In this document: positions 30,915-31,771 of the stretch, piece by piece | How the letters are laid out: every line of letters starts with the position of its first letter | How positions within the stretch are numbered: position 1 is the first letter of the stretch | Virus record (IMG/VR): IMGVR_UViG_3300042691_021530 | Coordinates: 1-31,771 of that record | From: a virus | Reading direction: 5' to 3' (one strand) | Length of the DNA: 31,771 bases | Translations under genes and position numbers: made by a program | Notes under the pieces: generated by a model | What the model was told of the DNA's origin: nothing | The model's input: the letters and a program-made list of their open reading frames with translations, nothing else | The model's database searches: none

Positions 30915-31747
30915 CGATCAGCGCCGCCTCGACCAGCCTCGCGAGCGCCCGCGACCTGCGGCAGCCGATCAACAGGACGGTCCGCGTCCTGGTCGTCGGC
31001 GGCGGCGGCCCTGGCGGGCAGTCCGGCATCCGCCCGGCCGGCGGTGGCGGCGCCGGAGGCGTGATTGATACGACGCTCGTCGTCCAGATCGGCACGGCCT
31101 ACACCGTCAGCGTCGGCGGCGGCGGAGCCGTAAGCAATACGCCTCCAGCGACCGGCACGTTCTCGCGGTTCGGACCGCTCGCGGCGATCGGCGGCGGGGG
31201 CGGCATCAACGGGAACATTCTGTCGAGCGGCGCCAGCAGCGGCGGCACGCACGCAGGCACGGCCTACGCCTCGCTCGTCACGACACAAGGAAACATCGGC
31301 GGCACCGGGGCGTCCGGCAGCCGCGGCGGCGGTGGCGGTGGCGCTTCGGCCGCAGGCGCGAACGGGGCCACAACGACAGGCGGCAACGGCGGCAACGGGG
31401 CGAGCTCGACCACGCCGGCGGCGACTACGACCTACGGCGGCGGCGGTGGCGGCGGCGGAACCGTTGGCGGCTCGGGCGGCACGGGCGGCGGCGGAACGGG
31501 CAGCTCGAGCACCGGCCCGGTCAACGCGACAGCCGGCAGCCCAAACACGGGCGGCGGCGGTGGCGGCGGTGCCACGAGCGCCGGCACGACGGCAGGAGCA
31601 GGCGGCAGCGGGATCGTCGTCCTCCGGTTCAATTCCGCCTTGAAGATCACGATCGGCGCCGGCCTCGTGTCAACGACGACCGCCAGCGGCTCCGACACGA
31701 TCGTCGAGATCACCGGCGGCACGGCCGATACCGTCACCTGGAGCTGA
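30911..31747 (+). CDS. Glycine-rich adhesin / tail fibre tip
   Basis: The 278-aa protein starts with GTG. VRVLVVGGGGPGG, GGGGAGGVIDTT and YTVSVGGGGA are followed by long Gly-rich blocks (GSRGGGGGGAS, YGGGGGGGGTVGGSGG, NTGGGGGGGAT), ending in IVVLRFNSALKITIGAGL. Polyglycine sandwiches of this kind form receptor-binding tips, for example in Salmonella phage S16 gp38. It is probably the host-range determinant of this phage. It lies last before a gene cut by the window. Confidence 0.83.
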   Translation: MTISAASTSLASARDLRQPINRTVRVLVVGGGGPGGQSGIRPAGGGGAGGVIDTTLVVQIGTAYTVSVGGGGAVSNTPPATGTFSRFGPLAAIGGGGGINGNILSSGASSGGTHAGTAYASLVTTQGNIGGTGASGSRGGGGGGASAAGANGATTTGGNGGNGASSTTPAATTTYGGGGGGGGTVGGSGGTGGGGTGSSSTGPVNATAGSPNTGGGGGGGATSAGTTAGAGGSGIVVLRFNSALKITIGAGLVSTTTASGSDTIVEITGGTADTVTWS

Positions 31748-31750
31748 CCA

Positions 31751-31771
31751 ATGGCCCACTACGCCTTCCTG
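31751..31771 (+). CDS. 5' end of a tail protein (cut by window edge)
   Basis: Only MAHYAFL is present. The opening recalls phage proteins that begin MAHFAxLDENN, found near tail fibres. The call rests on this short match and position. Confidence 0.45.

Noticed and set aside
29520-31747. Diversity-generating retroelement target in the fibre genes
   Set aside because: No reverse transcriptase and no template repeat seen in the window.

Overview
The window is a G+C-rich stretch of a tailed temperate bacteriophage (or prophage) with no recognisable host gene. The head genes are of the HK97 type: P27-like small terminase, Terminase_1-type large terminase, HK97 portal, S78 prohead protease and HK97-fold capsid. 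The tail genes (terminator, tube-like proteins, a G/GT frameshift pair and a tape measure, with no sheath seen) indicate a siphovirus with a flexible, non-contractile tail. A tyrosine recombinase makes it temperate. Several small proteins resemble, from memory only, proteins of planctomycete genomes and their phages; that host assignment is an inference.

Layout. 32-4624: packaging and prohead genes (TerS, TerL, portal with an extra C-terminal domain, and a prohead protease fused to a HAD-like domain). 4611-7969: an unusual insertion between protease and capsid, made of small zinc-ribbon and membrane proteins around a membrane-anchored papain-like peptidase, then a likely head decoration protein. 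8070-12460: capsid, strong terminator-like hairpin, head-tail connectors, tail terminator and three tandem tube-like proteins. 12471-18250: G/GT chaperones with a textbook -1 frameshift signal, tape measure and distal tail proteins, one very cysteine-rich. 18260-19831: a metallophosphoesterase and a DUF6378-like protein. 19906-20805 (minus strand): integrase, the only convincing minus-strand gene. 20806-21497: an inverted-repeat-rich intergenic region, an excisionase-like protein and a promoter candidate.

21498-29185 is the early region: small ORFs, a Sak4-like RecA-fold ATPase with an SSB-like partner, a winged-helix protein, two phage proteins of unknown function, a 410-bp array of 84 pentamer-like GGCNN units, a replication-initiator-like gene that carries three phased 15-bp iterons next to an A+T-rich stretch (probable origin), a secreted protein, small cassettes, a RusA resolvase and an HTH protein. 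29200-31771: fibre and adhesin genes (collagen-like and HxH fibre, polyglycine adhesin), ending in a gene cut by the window edge.

Genes are tightly packed with many ATGA/GTGA overlaps, so long polycistronic transcripts are likely. The recombinase, SSB-like protein and RusA form a recombination set; the initiator and its internal iterons would drive replication; the packaging, head and tail genes build the virion; integrase and excisionase would handle insertion and excision. No CI-like repressor, classical endolysin, tRNA, CRISPR array or reverse transcriptase was seen. The items most worth a second look are the GGCNN array, the in-gene origin, the protease-HAD fusion, and the peptidase/membrane cassette inside the head operon.
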